From Streptomyces tuirus (GTDB taxonomy: Bacteria > Actinomycetota > Actinomycetes > Streptomycetales > Streptomycetaceae): a stretch of 64,000 nucleotides of DNA. Of the stretch, positions 54,804 through 63,802 are shown one piece after another. Within the stretch, counting starts at the first letter, position 1. Each line of letters opens with the position of its first letter. Both the position numbers and the translations under genes were made by a program. Location of the stretch: positions 3,414,501 through 3,478,500 of the forward strand of contig JAGTPG010000002.1 in assembly GCA_018195615.1 (NCBI GenBank). The letters run 5' to 3'. The notes below the pieces were generated by a model, which had not been told where the DNA came from, made no database searches, and was given only the letters and a program-made list of their open reading frames with translations.

Positions 54804-57457
54804 GCTTCGGCTCCGATCAGGGTGAGGAAGGCGTCCTCCAGGCGGCGGTGGGGGCCGACGGAACGCACCGCCACGTCCAGCCGTACGAGGTCGGCGACCA
54901 GGCGCTGCGGGGTGCCGTCGGCGTCGAGCTGGACCAGGAGGCCCTCGTCGACGGGCACGGCCGAGGCGACACCCGGCAGGGCGGCGACCTTCTCCATGAC
55001 CGGCTCGTCCACGGGCGTGGCCGTACCGACCAGGAGGGTGTCCCCCGAGCCGACGATGTCCTCGACCGGGCCCGCCTGGACGAGCTGCCCGTGGTCCATC
55101 ACGACCAGGTGGGTGCAGGTCTGCTCGACCTCCGCGAGGAGGTGGCTGGAGACGATGACCGTGCGGCCGGCGGCGGCGTAGCGGATCATCACCTCGCGCA
55201 TCTCGCGGATCTGGGGCGGGTCCAGGCCGTTGGTCGGTTCGTCGAGGATGAGCAGGTCCGGCAGGCCGAGCATGGCCTGGGCGATGGCGAGGCGCTGGCG
55301 CATGCCCTGGGAGTAGGTGCGCACGGCACGGGCGAGCGCGTCGCCGAGGCCCGCGATCTCCAGGGCCTCCTCCAGGTGCGCGTCCTCGGGCGGGCGTCCG
55401 GTGGCGCGCCAGTACAGCTCCAGGTTCTCGCGGCCGGACAGGTGCGGCAGGAAGCCCGCGCCCTCGACGAAGGCGCCGACCCGGGAGAGGACCGGGGCGC
55501 CGGGACTGATGGCGTGTCCGAAGATCCGGATCTCGCCGCCGTCCGGCTTGATCAGGCCCATCAGCATGCGCAGTGTGGTCGTCTTTCCCGCGCCGTTCGG
55601 GCCGAGGAGGCCGAGGACCTGGCCCTTCTCCACGCGGAAGGACAGGTCCTTGACGGCGTACCGGTCGGAGGACTTGGCGTAGCGCTTGGTCAGGTCCGTG
55701 ATCTGGAGGGGCACTTCGGCGAGCTCGGGGTCCGGCGGGGCGGGGGCCGCCGTGCGGCGGCGTCCCGTGATGATCAGCGCCAGTGCGATCGCGGCGCCGG
55801 CGATCGGCATCCACCACACCCAGGCGGGCAGCGGGCCCTGCGCGTTCCTCTCGCCGAGCGCGGACGGGACCTTCAGGTCGCCCTTGAGGGAGACGGTGTA
55901 GGTCGCCGGGCTGGTCGGGGAGGCGTAACCGAGGTCCGTCGAGGCGAGGACCAGGCGGAGCCGGTGGCCGTCGTCGATCTCGTGGTCGATCGCCGGGAGG
56001 GTGACGCGGACGTCCTTGCCCGCCTTGGCGCCCTCGACCCTGACGGGCGTGACGAGCTGGGAAGGCAGCACCTGCTGGGTGCCGCCGCCCGGGCCGACGT
56101 CGTAGAGCTTCGCGAAGAGCACGGCGTCGTCGCTGGTGGACTTCACGTGGACGGTCGCGGTGGGCGAGCCGGTGATCTGCAGGTCCTCCCGCATCGGGGC
56201 CGACTCGAACGCGGCGAACTGACCGGGGAAGTCGAGGGAGATCCCGACGCCGAGCGTGGAGAGCTGGCTGAGGCCGCCGGCGCCGCCGAGGCCGGGCAGG
56301 GCGGAGACGCCGGGCGGGCTGGCGCCGGGCGGGTTGTCGAAGCTCTGCTCGCGGCCGGTCAGGGCGATGGAGCGCTGCTTGCTCTCCAGGCCGGGGTAGC
56401 GGTCGGAGGTCACGCCGGTCAGGCGGGGTTCGCCGTCGCCGGAGCCCATGCCGAGCGTGCGCGTGACGCGGAACGCGGGGCCGGTGTCGACGCCCTTGTC
56501 CTGCTTCAGGTAGCGGTCGAACCAGGACTTCACGCGCCCCTGGACGCGGCTCGTCTCCATGTCGCCGCCGTCGTGACCGCCCGCGATCCAGTCGACGTCG
56601 ACAGGGGCGCCATTGGCGCGGATGGTCTTCGCCGCCTGGTCGGCCTGGCCGAGCGGGAAGAGGGAGTCGGACTGGCCCTGCATCAGCAGGGTCGGCACCT
56701 TGATGTCCTTGCCGACCGCGGACGGCGAGCGCTCGCCGAGCAGCTTGCGCGCCTCGGCGTCCGGCTTGCCCGACTCGGCGACCCGCTCGTACATCCGGCA
56801 CAGACCGGGTTCGAACTTCTCGCAGCCGCCGCCGGAGTTGACGAAGATGCCGGCCCACAGCTTCTTGAACACGCCGTTCGGGAACAGCGCGTCGGCGAGG
56901 TTCCAGTAGGTGATGGCCGGGGCGATGGCGTCGACCCGGGCGTCGTGGCCCGCCGTGAGCAGCGCGATCGCGCCGCCGTAGGAGCCGCCGGCCATGCCGA
57001 CGCGGGGGTCGCCGGGCTTGTCGAGCTCGACCTGGGGCTGCTTCGCCAGCCAGTCGAGGAGCTTCGAGACGTCGGCGACCTCGCCCTTGGGGTCGTTCAG
57101 GCCGATCTTCCCGTTCGACTTGCCGAAGCCGCGGGCCGACCAGGTCAGGACCGCGTAGCCGTCTCTGGCGAGGTCCTCGGCCTGCTGCCGTACGTCGTTC
57201 TTGCTGCCGCCGAAGCCGTGCCCGAGCAGGACGGCGGGGCGTCGGCGGTCTCCTCCGGAGGTGAAGAACGAGGTGTCGATCCGCACGCCGTCCTGCGTGT
57301 TCAGGAGCCGGTCCGTGTGGTGGACCGGGGGCACCTCGTCGTCGGCGACGGCCGTCCACGTGCCTGCGCCGGCCAGGACGACGACGGCGGCCCCGGCGGC
57401 GAGGAGCCTCCGGGGCCTCCGCAGCAGCCCGTTCAGTCCGGGCAGTCGAAGATCCAT
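54800..57457 (-). CDS. Fusion: alpha/beta hydrolase (X-Pro dipeptidyl-peptidase-like) + TM + ABC ATPase
   Basis: An 885-aa single frame. Residues 1-38 hold a hydrophobic anchor (LLAAGAAVVVLAGAGTWTAV). Residues about 45-330 form an S15/CocE-like hydrolase with nucleophile Ser159 in GGSYGG, Asp264 in GQSDSL and His285 in GGHDGG; 330-530 is a jelly-roll domain like X-Pro peptidase C-termini. A second TM lies at about 541-563 (WMPIAGAAIALALIITG). Then a full ABC ATPase follows: Walker A GPNGAGKT 619-626, signature YSQGMRQ ~715, Walker B LLILDEP, His772. Two TM segments place the hydrolase outside and the ATPase inside. Coupled to the permease gene. Confidence 0.88.
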   Translation of the reverse strand: MDLRLPGLNGLLRRPRRLLAAGAAVVVLAGAGTWTAVADDEVPPVHHTDRLLNTQDGVRIDTSFFTSGGDRRRPAVLLGHGFGGSKNDVRQQAEDLARDGYAVLTWSARGFGKSNGKIGLNDPKGEVADVSKLLDWLAKQPQVELDKPGDPRVGMAGGSYGGAIALLTAGHDARVDAIAPAITYWNLADALFPNGVFKKLWAGIFVNSGGGCEKFEPGLCRMYERVAESGKPDAEARKLLGERSPSAVGKDIKVPTLLMQGQSDSLFPLGQADQAAKTIRANGAPVDVDWIAGGHDGGDMETSRVQGRVKSWFDRYLKQDKGVDTGPAFRVTRTLGMGSGDGEPRLTGVTSDRYPGLESKQRSIALTGREQSFDNPPGASPPGVSALPGLGGAGGLSQLSTLGVGISLDFPGQFAAFESAPMREDLQITGSPTATVHVKSTSDDAVLFAKLYDVGPGGGTQQVLPSQLVTPVRVEGAKAGKDVRVTLPAIDHEIDDGHRLRLVLASTDLGYASPTSPATYTVSLKGDLKVPSALGERNAQGPLPAWVWWMPIAGAAIALALIITGRRRTAAPAPPDPELAEVPLQITDLTKRYAKSSDRYAVKDLSFRVEKGQVLGLLGPNGAGKTTTLRMLMGLIKPDGGEIRIFGHAISPGAPVLSRVGAFVEGAGFLPHLSGRENLELYWRATGRPPEDAHLEEALEIAGLGDALARAVRTYSQGMRQRLAIAQAMLGLPDLLILDEPTNGLDPPQIREMREVMIRYAAAGRTVIVSSHLLAEVEQTCTHLVVMDHGQLVQAGPVEDIVGSGDTLLVGTATPVDEPVMEKVAALPGVASAVPVDEGLLVQLDADGTPQRLVADLVRLDVAVRSVGPHRRLEDAFLTLIGAEA

Positions 57458-57673
57458 GCGTCAACGGTACGGGGTGAACCTGTCGAACAGTTGTCGACCG
57501 GAGACCGAAGTGGGAGGTCTCCCAGGGGAGTACGCAGGGCCTCCGGCGTACCGCGGTTGGTGTACGGCTCGGAGCTCGGTGCGGCCCGTGCGTTGCCGGG
57601 TGCGGGCGCGTGGTGGTCGTCCGCGCAGTTCCCCGCACTCCTTGACGGAGACGCACTCCCCTGGAGAAGGACC

Positions 57674-59174
57674 TCAGTGGTTGCGCGGGAAGCCCAGGTC
57701 CACGCCCGCCGGGGCGTCGGCCGGGTCCGGCCAGCGGGTGGTGACGACCTTGCCGCGGGTGTAGAAGTGCGTGCCGTCGTTGCCGTAGATGTGGTGGTCG
57801 CCGAAGAGCGAGTCCTTCCAGCCGCCGAAGCTGTGGTAGCCCACGGGGACCGGGATCGGGACGTTCACGCCGACCATGCCGGCCTCGACCTCCAGCTGGA
57901 AGCGGCGGGCCGCGCCGCCGTCCCGGGTGAAGATCGCGGTGCCGTTGCCGAACGGCGAGTTGTTGATGAGGTCCAGGGCCTCCTCGTAGGTCTCCGTGCG
58001 CAGCACGCACAGGACCGGGCCGAAGATCTCGTCCTGGTAGGCCTTGGCGGACGTGGGCACCTTGTCGAGCAGGGAGATGCCGATCCAGTGGCCGTTCTCG
58101 AAGCCGTCGACGGAGTAGCCGGTGCCGTCCAGGACCACCTCGGCGCCCTCGGCCGCCGCGCCCTCGACGTAGGAGGCGACCTTGTCGCGGTGGACCTTGG
58201 TGATGCGGGCCCATCTCGGAGGCCGGGTCGTTGCCGGGACCGATCTTGATCTTCTCGGCGCGCTCGCGGATCTTCTCCACCAGTTCGTCGCCGATCGAGC
58301 CGACCGCGACGACCGCGGAGATGGCCATGCAGCGTTCGCCCGCCGAGCCGTAGGCGGCCGATACCGCCGCGTCGGCCGCCGCGTCGAGGTCGGCGTCCGG
58401 GAGGACCAGCATGTGGTTCTTGGCGCCGCCGAGCGCCTGGACGCGCTTGCCGTTGGCGGAGGCCGTGGTGTGGATGTAGCGGGCGATCGGGGTCGAGCCG
58501 ACGAATGACACCGCCTTCACGTCCGGGTGCTCCAGGAGGCGGTCCACCGCCACCTTGTCGCCGTGGACGACGTTGAAGACGCCGTCGGGCAGGCCCGCCT
58601 CGGCGAGCAGCTCGGCGATCTTGATGGAGGCCGACGGGTCCTTCTCGGACGGCTTCAGCACGAAGGTGTTGCCGCACGCGATGGCGATGGGGAACATCCA
58701 CATCGGCACCATCGCCGGGAAGTTGAAGGGCGTGATGCCCGCGACGACGCCGAGCGGCTGGCGGATCGAGGACACGTCGACGCGGCTCGCGACCTGCGTG
58801 GACAGCTCGCCCTTGAGCTGCACGTTGATGCCGCAGGCCAGGTCGACGATCTCCAGGCCGCGGGCCACCTCGCCGAGCGCGTCGCTGTGCACCTTGCCGT
58901 GCTCGGCGGTGATCAGCTCGGCGATCGCGTCACGGTTGGCGTCCAGCAGCGCCCGGAACTTGAAGAGGACGGACGTGCGCTGGGCCAGGGAGGACTGGCC
59001 CCAGGTCAGGTAGGCCTCCTTGGCGGCGGCGACCGCCGCGTCCACCTCGTCGACCGAGGCGAACGCGACCTTCGTCGTCACCTCGCCGGTCGCCGGATCG
59101 GTCACCGGCCCGTGGGTGCCCGAGGCGCCTTCGACGGTCTTGCCGCCGATCCAGTGGTTGACGATCTTCGTCAT
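57674..59174 (-). CDS. mmsA: Methylmalonate-semialdehyde dehydrogenase (frameshift at ~58213)
   Basis: About 500 aa. CoA-acylating aldehyde dehydrogenase that converts malonate semialdehyde (from inositol) or methylmalonate semialdehyde to acetyl-/propionyl-CoA. PFNFPAMVPMWMFPIAIACGNTFVLKPSEKDPSAS, FVGSTPIARYIH (NAD site) and GSAGERCMAIS with the catalytic Cys are visible; the C-terminal part has EIFGPVLCVLR and GYHSFGGWKDSLFGDHHIYG. Two bases appear missing near 58213 (expected EMGPLITK). GAAGGAG precedes the ATG at 59174. Last gene of the iol operon. Confidence 0.9.
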
Positions 59175-59188
59175 GGCCGGGAACTCCT

Positions 59189-61072
59189 TCACAGATGGCG
59201 GCGTCGGGTGGAGACGTGCCGTTCGTACAGCTCACGTGCCTTGACCGCGGACGGCCGTGTCGCGGTCTCGGCCACGGGTACATCCCACCAGGCCTGGGCG
59301 GGAGGCGCGCCCGACACTGTGTCTGCCGTTTGGGTCTCCACGTAGACACATGTGGGAGTGTCGGCGGCCCGCGCCTCGGCGAGCGCCGCCCGGAGGTCCC
59401 GCACGGTCTTCGCGCGCAGCACGCGCATGCCGAGGCTGGCCGCGTTGGCGGCGAGGTCGACGGGCAGTGGCGGGCCCGTGTAGGTGCCGTCCTCGGACGG
59501 ATAGCGGTAGGCGGTGCCGAACCGCTCGCCGCCCACCGACTCGGACAGGCCGCCGATGGAGGCGTAGCCGTGGTTCTGGATGATCAGGACCTTGATCGCG
59601 ACGCCCTCCTGCACGGCCGTCACGAGCTCGGTCGGCATCATCAGGTACGTGCCGTCGCCGACCAGCGCCCACACCGGCCGGCCCGGGGCGGCCATCCTCA
59701 CGCCGATGGCGGCCGGGATCTCGTAGCCCATGCAGGAGTAGCCGTACTCCAGGTGGTACTGGTCGCGGGACCGGGTCCGCCACAGTTTGTGCAGGTCGCC
59801 GGGGAGGGAACCGGCCGCGTTGATCAGGATGTCCGACTCGTCGACCAGGGCGTCCAGGGCGCCGAGGACCTGCGGCTGGGTCGGGCGGGTGTCCGGTTCG
59901 TCCACCTCGAAGCAGGCGTCGACGCGCTGCTCCCAGCGCTCCTTGTCCTCGGTGTACTCGGTGGCGTAGGAGTCGGCGACCCGGTACGCGTGCAGCCGGA
60001 GGGCGTCGGTGAGCTCCGTCAGGCCGCTGCGGGCGTCCGCGATCAGGGACTGCCCGGCGAGCTTGTGGCCGTCGAAGGAGGCGATGTTGAGGTTGAGGAA
60101 CCGGACGTTCTCGCCGGCGAAGAGTGTGCCGGAGGCGGTGGTGAAGTCGGTGTAGCGGGTGCCGACGCCTATCACCAGGTCGGCGGTGCGGGCGAGTTCG
60201 TCCGCGGTGGCCGTGCCGGTGTGGCCCACGCCGCCGACGTCCTGGGGGTGGTCGTGGCGCAGGGAGCCCTTGCCGGCCTGGGTGGAGGCGACCGGGATGC
60301 CGGTGGTCTCGGCGAACTCGGCGAGTGCCTCCTCGGCGCGGCTGTGGTGGACGCCGCCGCCCGCGACGATCAAAGGCCGCTTCGCCGCCCGGATCGTGTG
60401 CACTGCCTCGGCGAGTTCCCTCGGGTCGGCACCCGGACGCCGTACCGACCAGGTGCGCTCGGCGAAGAACTCCTCGGGCCAGTCGTACGCCTCGGCCTGC
60501 ACGTCCTGGGGCAGGGCGAGGGTGACGGCGCCGGTCTCCACGGGGTCGGTGAGCACGCGCATCGCGTTCAGGGCCGAGGGGATCAGGGCCTCGGGGCGGG
60601 TGATCCGGTCGAAGTACCTCGACACCGGGCGCAGACAGTCGTTGACCGACACGTCACCGGCGTACGGCACTTCGAGCTGCTGCAGGACCGGGTCGGCAGG
60701 GCGGGCGGCGAAGACGTCCCCGGGCAGGAGCAGCACCGGCAGGTGGTTGATGGTCGCGAGGGCCGCGCCGGTGACGAGGTTGGTGGCGCCCGGGCCGATG
60801 GAGGTCGTGACCGCGTGGGTGGACAGCCGGTTGGACTGCCGGGCGTAGCCGACCGCCGCGTGCACCATGGCCTGTTCGTTGCGGCCCTGGTGGTACGGCA
60901 TCTGCGCGGTGTGCTCCAGGAGCGCCTGGCCGATGCCGGCGACGTTGCCGTGGCCGAAGATGCCCCAGGTGGCGCCGATGAGCCGCTGCCGTACGCCGTC
61001 GCGTTCGGTGTACTGGGCCGACAGGAAGCGCACGAGCGCCTGTGCGACCGTCAGCCTCGTCGTCGATGTCAT
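59189..61072 (-). CDS. iolD: 3D-(3,5/4)-trihydroxycyclohexane-1,2-dione hydrolase
   Basis: A 627-aa thiamine-diphosphate enzyme that opens the ring of trihydroxycyclohexane-dione to 5-deoxy-glucuronate in inositol catabolism. N-terminal Pyr domain with catalytic Glu in GRNEQAMVHAAVGYAR and GPGATNLVTGAALA; middle Rossmann domain LIVAGGGVHHSRAEEAL; C-terminal PP domain with GDGTYLMMPTEL...IIQNHGY, the ThDP/Mg2+ motif GDG-x(25-30)-N. GAGGGAGGG precedes ATG 61072. It is uninterrupted, unlike many neighbours. Fifteen bases separate it from mmsA. Confidence 0.93.
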   Translation of the reverse strand: MTSTTRLTVAQALVRFLSAQYTERDGVRQRLIGATWGIFGHGNVAGIGQALLEHTAQMPYHQGRNEQAMVHAAVGYARQSNRLSTHAVTTSIGPGATNLVTGAALATINHLPVLLLPGDVFAARPADPVLQQLEVPYAGDVSVNDCLRPVSRYFDRITRPEALIPSALNAMRVLTDPVETGAVTLALPQDVQAEAYDWPEEFFAERTWSVRRPGADPRELAEAVHTIRAAKRPLIVAGGGVHHSRAEEALAEFAETTGIPVASTQAGKGSLRHDHPQDVGGVGHTGTATADELARTADLVIGVGTRYTDFTTASGTLFAGENVRFLNLNIASFDGHKLAGQSLIADARSGLTELTDALRLHAYRVADSYATEYTEDKERWEQRVDACFEVDEPDTRPTQPQVLGALDALVDESDILINAAGSLPGDLHKLWRTRSRDQYHLEYGYSCMGYEIPAAIGVRMAAPGRPVWALVGDGTYLMMPTELVTAVQEGVAIKVLIIQNHGYASIGGLSESVGGERFGTAYRYPSEDGTYTGPPLPVDLAANAASLGMRVLRAKTVRDLRAALAEARAADTPTCVYVETQTADTVSGAPPAQAWWDVPVAETATRPSAVKARELYERHVSTRRRHL

Positions 61073-61335
61073 CGGTGTCCCTCCCTCTGGGTGGTCACGG
61101 GTACGCGACGGCCACCACGAACGTTCACCGGGCGAGGCCGCGTGCGCCTGGTGTGGGGGACCTCCGGCGCGGGCCGTAGCGGGCGGGGAGTTGTCGCTCG
61201 CACTTCGCTCCTGCCAAAGCAAAGCGGCCTTCCGCGCCGGAGGCGATCTGGACCCGGGACCTGCCCGGGAGAGGGAACGCTCGGTCTTCCGTGCTGTCGC
61301 CGGTGGTGAAGGTGCGGGTGGTCATGACGCTGCCC

Positions 61336-62226
61336 TCACAGCAGTCCTACGGCGGTGTCCACGGCGGCGGCCACGTCGCCGTCCGCCGGGTACAGCAGCG
61401 AGCGGCCCACCACCAGCCCCCGCACGGTGGGCAGTTGCAGGGCGCCGCGCCACTTCTCGTACGCCCCGGCCTGCTCCTCGGCGGAGCCCCCGACCTCCCC
61501 GCCGAGCAGGACGGCGGGCAGTGTGGAGGTCGCCATGACCTCGGCCATGTCGTCGGGGTTGTCGGTGACGGGCACCTTCAGCCAGGTGTAGGCGGAGCTG
61601 CCGCCGAGGCCCGAGGCGATGGCGATCGACCTGGTGACGGCCTCGGCGGACAGGTCGTTCCTGACCTTGCCCTCGGGGGTGCGGTGGCTGATGAACGGCT
61701 CGACGAAGACGGGGAGCCGGCGCGCGGCCATGTCGTCGACGGCCCGGGCGGTGGACTCCATCGTGGTGAGGGAGCCCGGGTCGTCGTAGTCGATGCGCAG
61801 GAGCAGTTTGCCCGCGTCGAAGCCGAGGCGCTCGATGTCCTCGGGGCGGTGGCCGGTGAAGCGGTCGTCGAGTTCGAAACGCGCGCCCTGGAGGCCGCCG
61901 CGGTTCATCGAGCCCATGACGACCTTGTGGTCGAGGGCTCCGAGCAGGAGCAGGTCGTCGAGGATGTCGGCGGTGGCGAGGACACCGTCCACACCCGGGC
62001 GGGACAGGGCCAGGCAGAGGCGTTCGAGGAGGTCGGCGCGGTTGGCCATGGCCATGCTGCGGCCGCCGACGCCGAGTGCGCCGCGGGCCGGGTGGTCGGC
62101 GGCGACGATCATCAGGCGACCGCTCGCGTTCAGCAGCGGCCTGCGTGCGCGGCGGGCGGCGGCCTCGGCGATCGCCTCCGGGCGGTGGCTGCGGAGGCGG
62201 ACGAGCTCGGAGACGTCGACGGTCAT
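61336..62226 (-). CDS. Cgl0158-type (beta/alpha)8 aldolase of the inositol operon
   Basis: A 296-aa TIM-barrel protein usually annotated as deoxyribose-phosphate aldolase or Cgl0158 family in actinobacterial iol operons. GRLMIVAADHPARGALGVGG contains the phosphate/substrate loop, then LLLRIDYDDPGSL, LPVFVEPFISHRTPEG and LGGSSAYTWLKVPVTDNPDDM with the candidate Schiff-base Lys in LKVPV. By position it should cleave 2-deoxy-5-keto-gluconate-6-phosphate (the IolJ step), which is inference from context. Its ATG overlaps the iolC stop by four bases. Confidence 0.82.
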   Translation of the reverse strand: MTVDVSELVRLRSHRPEAIAEAAARRARRPLLNASGRLMIVAADHPARGALGVGGRSMAMANRADLLERLCLALSRPGVDGVLATADILDDLLLLGALDHKVVMGSMNRGGLQGARFELDDRFTGHRPEDIERLGFDAGKLLLRIDYDDPGSLTTMESTARAVDDMAARRLPVFVEPFISHRTPEGKVRNDLSAEAVTRSIAIASGLGGSSAYTWLKVPVTDNPDDMAEVMATSTLPAVLLGGEVGGSAEEQAGAYEKWRGALQLPTVRGLVVGRSLLYPADGDVAAAVDTAVGLL

Positions 62227-63172
62227 GTGACGGCCCCCGCGGTGACGGCCGCCTCGATCTCGTCCGGGGTGGGCATCGCGGAGGAGCACTCCAGACGGGA
62301 GGCGACGATGGCCCCGGCGGCGTTGGCATGCCGCATGGTCTGCTCGATGTTCCAGGCGGCGAGGAGGCCGTGGACCAGGGAGCCGCCGAAGGCGTCGCCG
62401 GCGCCGAGGCCGTTGAGGACGTCCACGGGGAGCGGCGGGACCTCGGCGGCCTCGCCCTCCCGGTTCACGGCCAGGACTCCCTTGGGGCCCTGCTTGACGA
62501 CGGCGAGTTCGACGCCCGCGTCCAGGAGGGCACGGGCGGCGGCATGCGGCTCGCGCACGCCGGTGGCGACCTCCACCTCGTCGAGGTTGCCGACGGCGAC
62601 GGTGGTGTGGCGCAGGGCCTCCGCGTAGAAGGGGCGGGCCGCGTCGGGGTCGGTCCAGAACATCGGGCGCCAGTCGAGGTCGAAGACCGTGGTGCCGGAC
62701 TTGGCGCGGTGGGCGAGGGCCGCGAGGGTCGCCGTGCGGCTGGGCTCCTCGCTCAGGCCGGTGCCCGTGACCCAGAAGACGCGGGCCTCGCGGATGGCGT
62801 CGAGGTCGAGTTCGTGGGCGTCGATCTCCAGGTCGGGGGCCTTGGGCTGCCGGTAGAAGTACAGCGGGAAGTCGTCCGGCGGGAAGACCTCGCAGAAGGT
62901 GACCGGCGTGGGCAGGCCGGGGACCGGGGTGACCCAGCGGTCGTCCACCCGAAGCCCCGCAGGGCCTCGTGGAGGTAGGTGCCGAAGGGGTCGTCGCCGG
63001 TCCGCGTGATCACCGCGGTCCGGCGCCCCAGGCGGGCCGCGGCGACCGCGACGTTCGTCGCCGAGCCGCCGAGGAACTTGCCGAAGGACGTGACCTGCGG
63101 CAGCGGGACGCCCGTCTGGAGCGGGTACAGATCCACTCCGATCCGCCCCATGGTGATCAGGTCGTACGCCAT
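62223..63172 (-). CDS. iolC: 5-dehydro-2-deoxygluconokinase (frameshift at ~62948)
   Basis: About 316 aa, a PfkB/ribokinase-family sugar kinase. The N-terminus MAYDLITMGRIGVDLYP, GKFLGGSATNVAVAAARLG (PfkB signature 1), and DVLNGLGAGDAFGGSLVHGLL (signature 2 with catalytic Asp in GAGDAF) identify it. One base missing at CCC 62948-62950 breaks the frame; correction gives GFGVDDRWVTPVPGLPTPVTF. GAGGGGAAG precedes ATG 63172. First gene of the leftward iol operon (iolC, aldolase, iolD, mmsA), behind a good promoter at 63205-63234. Confidence 0.9.
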
Positions 63173-63575
63173 CGGCTTCCCCTCTGGTGTCGGCTCTCCC
63201 CGGCTTTGTAGCCCCCTTCACGAAGCCCTGTCAATGTTTTGTCCGGACATTCGGACCAGATCATGACAGCGCTTTCGGGTGACCTGGTGGATGTCCTGTC
63301 TGCTCGATGGCTGGGATCGGTCCCGGGCGCCGCGTCAAGCCGCTCCGCCGACGCCGCTGCGCCTGTCTTCGCCCCGGCTGTGTCACAAAGGCCGCCTCCC
63401 TGTCACGCGCGTCCCGCGTACGCACGGCTTCCGTCACGTCCGGCGCACAGGCCCTGCCCTGTGTCACCGAGTGTCGTTGACCGGACACAGGCTTGTTGAT
63501 CGCCAGCGCAGCGCCCGGCTCCCCCGGGCGGCCGCCCCCGGCCGCCACCGTGGTGCGCGCGGGGAGGTGCACGTC
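63173..63575. other. Divergent regulatory region of the iol operon
   Basis: About 400 bases between iolC and the small HTH gene. Contains the iolC promoter and operator (separate entry) and a stem CCTGTGTC/GACACAGG with an 18-base loop at 63458-63491. I see no gene. Confidence 0.4.
63205..63249 (-). promoter_or_regulatory. iolC promoter with adjoining palindromic operator
   Basis: On the minus strand TTGACA (63234-63229), 18 bases, then TACAAA (63210-63205): a near-consensus housekeeping promoter 33 bases before the iolC ATG. A perfect palindrome TGTCCGGACA (63240-63249) sits just upstream of the -35, followed by a second half-site TTCGGACC. A repressor or activator of the iol operon is likely to bind there. 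Confidence 0.65.
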
Positions 63576-63776
63576 ATGTCCGACCGAAGGCTCTGGTCCT
63601 ACAAGGAGATCGCGGCCCACATCCGGGTGCAGCCCGACACCGTGCGGTCGTACCGCAAGCACGGTCTGCTGCCCCCGCCCGATCACGTCGAGGGCGGCAA
63701 GCCCTACTGGTACGCCGACACAGTGCGGGCGTGGGTGGCCTCCAGGCCCGGCAACCGCAACCGAAGAGACGACTGA
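63576..63776 (+). CDS. Small MerR/AlpA-type helix-turn-helix protein
   Basis: A 66-aa protein from ATG 63576 with GGGGAGG ten bases upstream. LWSYKEIAAHIRVQPDTVRSYRKHGLLPPPDHVEGGKPYWYADTVRAWVASRPG is a full MerR-like winged helix (HTH_17): the turn at the first helix pair, wing with GGKPYW, and a terminal helix. No effector domain. Proteins like this are stand-alone DNA binders or excisionase-like; genomic context (between iolC and a dehydrogenase) does not reveal targets. Confidence 0.82.
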   Translation: MSDRRLWSYKEIAAHIRVQPDTVRSYRKHGLLPPPDHVEGGKPYWYADTVRAWVASRPGNRNRRDD

Positions 63777-63802
63777 TCTGAGCGCTCCGACCTCTTACGG
63801 CG

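Noticed and set aside
54848..58249. 1133-codon open frame on the plus strand
   Set aside because: Antisense to the hydrolase-ABC fusion and mmsA; compositionally a shadow frame.
53937..59192. 1751-codon minus-strand frame joining mmsA N-terminus to the ABC permease
   Set aside because: Only the first ~330 codons (mmsA) and the last ~290 (permease) are meaningful; the middle is an out-of-frame reading of the hydrolase-ABC gene that happens to lack stops.
61125..61325. 66-codon minus frame in the iol operon gap
   Set aside because: No similarity to IolB or any family I recognise; start not preceded by a clear ribosome site. Kept only as part of the iolB question.
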